This document shows, in pieces, positions 21,894-21,913 of a DNA stretch of 21,913 bases (the first letter of the stretch is position 1; each line of letters opens with the position of its first letter). Source of the stretch: DASYQV01 sp036005125 (GTDB lineage Bacteria; Acidobacteriota; Vicinamibacteria; Vicinamibacterales; UBA2999). The DNA lies in assembly GCA_036005125.1 (NCBI GenBank), contig DASYQV010000216.1:1-21913 (forward strand). Reading direction: 5' to 3'. The notes under the pieces were generated by a model. It did no database searches. It was not told where the DNA came from and saw nothing but the letters and a program-made list of their open reading frames with translations. The position numbers were made by a program, and so were the translations under genes.

Positions 21894-21913
21894 ATGCGTG
21901 CCATTCTCTTGAC
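21894..21913 (+). CDS. Start of a fourth DUF4159 copy, cut off by the window end
   Basis: The 20 bases directly after the copy 3 stop begin with ATG and encode MRAILL, matching the MRAILF start of copy 3 at the DNA level except for two or three bases. The start-to-start distance is 909 bases. It predicts another tandem copy beyond the window; only the leader is visible. Confidence 0.65.

Overview
The window looks like a chromosome segment of a high-GC soil bacterium of the phylum Acidobacteriota, most likely class Vicinamibacteria (subdivision 6). This rests on family content, not on a marker gene. It carries a TIGR03435 soil-associated protein, an Oar-like TonB-dependent receptor with a carboxypeptidase-regulatory N-terminus, a VWFA-related acidobacterial (TIGR03436) protein, two secreted proteins of an acidobacterial RTPDGxP type, a DUF6152 protein and tandem DUF4159 proteins. 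Nearly every gene has a signal peptide or lipobox, so the window is dominated by envelope and periplasmic functions. No rRNA, tRNA, CRISPR, transposase, integrase or phage gene was seen.

Layout. 1-189 is the tail of a beta-propeller protein. 190-681 has no gene but holds a large nested palindrome and 9-bp tandem repeats. 682-6869 is a three-gene plus-strand unit: TIGR03435 protein, TonB-dependent receptor and VWA protein, the last two overlapping by one base. 7048-7524 is a small secreted protein on the minus strand. 7617-10154 is a redox module: an FMN-binding protein, a NosR-like polyferredoxin overlapping it by 4 bases, and a convergent ApbE flavin transferase lipoprotein whose 3' end overlaps the polyferredoxin gene. 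10252-10947 is a zinc metalloprotease. 11176-12960 is a PQQ-type sugar dehydrogenase fused to a PEBP (YbhB-like) domain. 13033-13248 is a small basic DUF6496-like protein. 13425-14066 is a META-domain lipoprotein with repeats at both ends. 14180-17755 is a minus-strand series: two paralogous RTPDGxP proteins, an MBL-fold hydrolase and an internally deleted quinoprotein dehydrogenase remnant. 18079-18432 is a small basic protein. 18590-19021 is DUF6152 with its own promoter, ribosome site and intrinsic terminator. From 19234 to the window end are tandem DUF4159 genes, the fourth cut off after 20 bases.

How the genes work together. The clearest functional unit is the extracytosolic flavinylation module. 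ApbE would attach FMN to the FMN-binding protein, and the membrane polyferredoxin would pass electrons across the membrane to it. The DUF4159 array has a good sigma70-type promoter and gene junctions of 0-3 bases between later copies, so it probably forms one operon continuing beyond the window.

The most unusual content is between the genes. At least six families of short palindromic or repetitive elements recur across the window, often abutting stop codons or starts. One is inserted in three copies inside the VWA coding sequence, and one locus folds on paper into a cloverleaf-like three-hairpin junction closed by outer stems. All comparisons were made by eye.
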